Of a DNA stretch of 34,752 bases, positions 33,005-34,752 are shown piece by piece; within the stretch, counting starts at the first letter, position 1, and each line of letters starts with the position of its first letter. The notes under the pieces were generated by a model. It saw only the letters and a list, made by a program, of their open reading frames with translations. It was not told where the DNA came from and did no database searches. The translations under genes were made by a program, and so were the position numbers. Origin of the DNA: Deltaproteobacteria bacterium UBA6601 (GTDB lineage: Bacteria; Myxococcota_A; UBA796; UBA9615); the NCBI GenBank assembly GCA_002433485.1, contig DJIF01000008.1, positions 1-34,752 of the forward strand, read 5' to 3'.

Positions 33005-34345
33005 TCAGATGGTACCGGCTGCGTCGAGGGTGGCGAGGATTCCGTCGATGGCCCAGAAGGCTGAGTAGATCTCGCTGTTAGCGGCCCAGCCACCCCAGGG
33101 CTGCTGAAGCAACCAGCGGCTGTTCCAGGCCTTGGCGCGGATGGTCTGATAGTTGAGGGTGATGGTCGTATCTTCACCGTAAGCACCGTCGATCCAGTCG
33201 CCAAAAAAGAAACCATTGAGGATGTCCTCGGCGTCGGTGTCGTAGTGCTCGCGGAGCTCGAACAGGAAGTCATCGACAATCTCGATCATCAGCTCACCGA
33301 GCACGTAGTAGTCGTCTTCGTCCTCTTCGGTGGTATCGATGGCGACCAGCGCGTGCGGCAGGTCGAGAGTCAGGTGAGCGATCATCGCCACCAGCACAGC
33401 TCGAGTTCGCGACACATCGGGCGCACTGGCCAGGTAGTAGTACTGCTCCCAGGCGTAAGAAGGAGTGTCACCCGAAAGCGCCTGCTGCAGAGCGAGGAAG
33501 TAGCGCGAGGCGAAGTCCAGGACAATGGCGTGACCCCACTCGGAGTCCTGAATCTCCTCGGTTTCGATGGCTCGAATGATGCGGGCTGTGATGTGCCGGT
33601 AGGTGGTTGGGAACAGGCCCCAGGTGTCACCACAGCTCTCAAAGATGGTGGCGATTCGATCGATGCGTTCAAAGGTGCTGTAGATGGTCTCCTCAGAGCT
33701 CAGCTCAGTAAGCTCAAGCAGGCGCTCATAGGAGGAGCCTGCGACGCGCTCCTGGTTGCAGACGATCTGCTCGGGGACCTCGGGCACCAGGTCGAGCACA
33801 TCGTCCTCCAGTTCCTCTCCATCGCAGGACAGTTCCAGCTCAAAGACCCCCTCATTGTCCTCACTACCATCAACGATGACGTAGTAGGTGCGGCCCTCGA
33901 TCGCCTCAAAGCTGAGATCATTGAAGCCACGGGCGATGGCCGAGTCGGCCGAGCAGCTGTTGTCGTCAGCGGCAATTACAAAGATGTCGAGGTTGAGGTA
34001 GCCCGGGAGTGGGTCGACAAAACGAAGCTCTGCAGCGGTGCTGCTCTGCGCGGTGAAGGCATAAGCGAGCTCATGGCCCCCATAGTTACCCACCGCAACC
34101 GGATAGCTGTCGAACACATCGGTGGTGCCGAAGTTGAAGTTAGAGGTGTCACCAAAGACCCGGCTGCCACAGGACAGAGTGCTGACCGGGGCGCACTGGT
34201 CAGGCCGCTCGGTGTCAGAGGAGGAATCACCGGCAGGCGACCAGGAGTCGGAGTTACTGGAGCTGCCGGGGTAGCTCGGAACCGTAGAGGTACCGAACTC
34301 ACAACCGCAGAGTGCCAGCGCAATGATGAAAATGATTGACCGCAT
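33005..34345 (-). CDS. DUF5995-family lipoprotein with N-terminal PPC-like domain
   Basis: This 446-residue protein starts at ATG 34345 with GGGAG upstream and has a short signal peptide with lipobox ALCGC (Cys15). A Ser/Asp-rich linker follows, then a beta-rich domain (about 50-185) of the pre-peptidase C-terminal type: ELAYAFTAQSSTAAELRFVD, LDIFVIAADDNSC, RTYYVIVDGSEDNEGVFELEL. The remaining ~260 residues match my memory of DUF5995 proteins: a helical run with RIDRIATIF, FPTTYRHITARII, FASRYFLALQQAL and the hallmark MIAHLTLDLPHAL. Its enzymatic role is unknown. The gene is fed by a promoter overlapped by two related palindromes. It is the left neighbour of another Asp-rich lipoprotein-type gene. 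Confidence 0.88.
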   Translation of the reverse strand: MRSIIFIIALALCGCEFGTSTVPSYPGSSSNSDSWSPAGDSSSDTERPDQCAPVSTLSCGSRVFGDTSNFNFGTTDVFDSYPVAVGNYGGHELAYAFTAQSSTAAELRFVDPLPGYLNLDIFVIAADDNSCSADSAIARGFNDLSFEAIEGRTYYVIVDGSEDNEGVFELELSCDGEELEDDVLDLVPEVPEQIVCNQERVAGSSYERLLELTELSSEETIYSTFERIDRIATIFESCGDTWGLFPTTYRHITARIIRAIETEEIQDSEWGHAIVLDFASRYFLALQQALSGDTPSYAWEQYYYLASAPDVSRTRAVLVAMIAHLTLDLPHALVAIDTTEEDEDDYYVLGELMIEIVDDFLFELREHYDTDAEDILNGFFFGDWIDGAYGEDTTITLNYQTIRAKAWNSRWLLQQPWGGWAANSEIYSAFWAIDGILATLDAAGTI

Positions 34346-34382
34346 GTTGTCTCCCTCGACCGAGCTTTTGTGCCCGGAGCAA

Positions 34383-34402
34383 TATTTACTGTGTAGTAAA
34401 TA
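34383..34402. promoter_or_regulatory. Operator box 1 (TTTACT-N4-AGTAAA palindrome)
   Basis: TATTTACT and AGTAAATA are perfect 8-base arms around GTGT. The box covers the -10 and expected transcription start of the DUF5995 gene, the position of a repressor site. It is AT-rich in a GC-rich genome. Confidence 0.6.
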
Positions 34403-34425
34403 ACGCGCTCAACAGTCGGCGTCAA
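34397..34425 (-). promoter_or_regulatory. Promoter of the DUF5995 lipoprotein gene
   Basis: On the minus strand TTGACG (complement of 34420-34425), a 17-base spacer and TATTTA (complement of 34397-34402). The -10 lies inside operator box 1 and the leader would be about 45 bases. The -10 is a weak match (three of six), the -35 strong. Confidence 0.5.
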
Positions 34426-34429
34426 TAAA

Positions 34430-34450
34430 TATTTACTGATTAGTTAAATA
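34430..34450. promoter_or_regulatory. Operator box 2 (TATTTACT-N4-AGTTAAATA near-palindrome)
   Basis: The same left arm as box 1, an N4 spacer (GATT) and a right arm with one extra T. It lies 47 bases from box 1, just upstream of the -35 element on the minus strand. Two boxes flanking the promoter suggest cooperative or looping repression. The rest of the gap to 34548 shows nothing recognisable. Confidence 0.55.
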
Positions 34451-34548
34451 AATAGTCGCTGAGCTCCTTCGTTGGGGCCAGTGGCCCTTCCTGCTGCTTA
34501 TTGCGCAGTGGTTTTCAGCGAGGGAACAAAGGTGCTGCCGGCCGCCGA

Positions 34549-34752
34549 CTACAGGCAGGCGGCGCCGCAGACAAACTCGTAATACCAAAGGCAGGAGTTA
34601 CTCGGATCGGCCCAGTCGCCCTGACAGCCCGGTGCGGCCTTGAGCACGCAAGCTACCGCGGCTGCATCCAGACAGGCAGCTGCGCCAGTGGCGCTGCCAT
34701 CACAACAGGGATCACTGACACCGGCCGAGTCGTCGTCATCACCGGCCGAGTC
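34549..34752 (-). CDS. C-terminal end of a Cys-rich GDDDDSA-containing protein (5' end outside window)
   Basis: Sixty-seven residues are visible up to the TAG at 34549-34551, and the frame is open to the right edge. It opens with DSAGDDDDSAGVSDP, the same Asp-rich heptapeptide that forms the tail of the lipoprotein at 13005-14432. A compact Cys-rich module follows: DPCCDG, AAACLDAAAVACVLKA, PGCQGDW, SCLWYY and VCGAACL, nine Cys residues in about 50. The CC...C...W...C arrangement resembles small disulfide-rich repeats of secreted myxobacterial proteins. This is a partial gene, and a secreted or lipid-anchored location is inferred from the composition. Confidence 0.8.
   Translation of the reverse strand, partial: DSAGDDDDSAGVSDPCCDGSATGAAACLDAAAVACVLKAAPGCQGDWADPSNSCLWYYEFVCGAACL

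Noticed and set aside
33245..34339. Plus-strand open frame of 364 codons opposite the DUF5995 lipoprotein
   Set aside because: Antisense shadow; the minus-strand gene has a ribosome site, lipobox and promoter.

Overview
The window is high-GC bacterial DNA, most likely from a member of the Myxococcota (the former deltaproteobacterial myxobacteria). The support is a MopE-type Asp/Cys-rich metal-binding protein ending in a MYXO-CTERM-like sorting tail (10510-11583), many Cys-anchored lipoproteins, Asp-rich GDDDDSA linkers in two envelope proteins, a DUF4157/eCIS-type giant protein, a PilZ protein and a MoxR-DUF58-transglutaminase operon. No rRNA, tRNA, CRISPR array, insertion sequence or phage structural gene was seen, and no gene-free stretch exceeds about 245 bases.

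Layout. 2-4436 (+): the 3' end of a giant coiled-coil plus amphipathic-helix protein of the kind that accompanies extracellular contractile injection systems. It overlaps a helical-repeat protein and a 62-residue protein, an effector/immunity-like arrangement. 4581-6226 (+): a lipoprotein amidohydrolase and a small PKD-like lipoprotein. 6230-10451 (-): a tight MoxR ATPase, DUF58 and transglutaminase (TgpA-like) operon, followed upstream by the MopE-like surface protein. 11826-12953 (+): a cyclophilin and a lipoprotein. 13005-17511 (-): a lipoprotein of four ~96-residue repeats with an Asp-rich tail, a very acidic unknown protein, and a membrane protein carrying a PstS-like binding domain. 17536-20526 (+): a lone [2Fe-2S] molybdo-hydroxylase-type small subunit, a GT-C-type membrane glycosyltransferase and a small secreted protein. 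20543-24268: three radical SAM genes, one divergent from an overlapping pair. 24296-26284 (-): a long acyl-CoA dehydrogenase with a convincing promoter and a palindromic operator. 26436-29353 (+): a second GT-C-like membrane protein overlapping a MATE transporter. 29360-32938: a GatB/YqeY protein (-), a membrane protein (+), and a PilZ protein with four PH/GRAM-like repeats (+). 33005-34752 (-): a DUF5995-type lipoprotein under a double-operator promoter, and the 3' end of a Cys-rich GDDDDSA protein.

Most of the window is envelope biology: lipoproteins, surface proteins, lipid-linked sugar transfer, export and c-di-GMP sensing. The most interesting signals are the eCIS-type effector with its overlapping neighbours, the three-gene radical SAM cluster, the repeat-PilZ architecture, the double TTTACT-N4-AGTAAA operator, and a recurrent arrangement in which a -10-like hexamer lies 6-7 bases before a GTG/ATG start, suggesting leaderless mRNAs.
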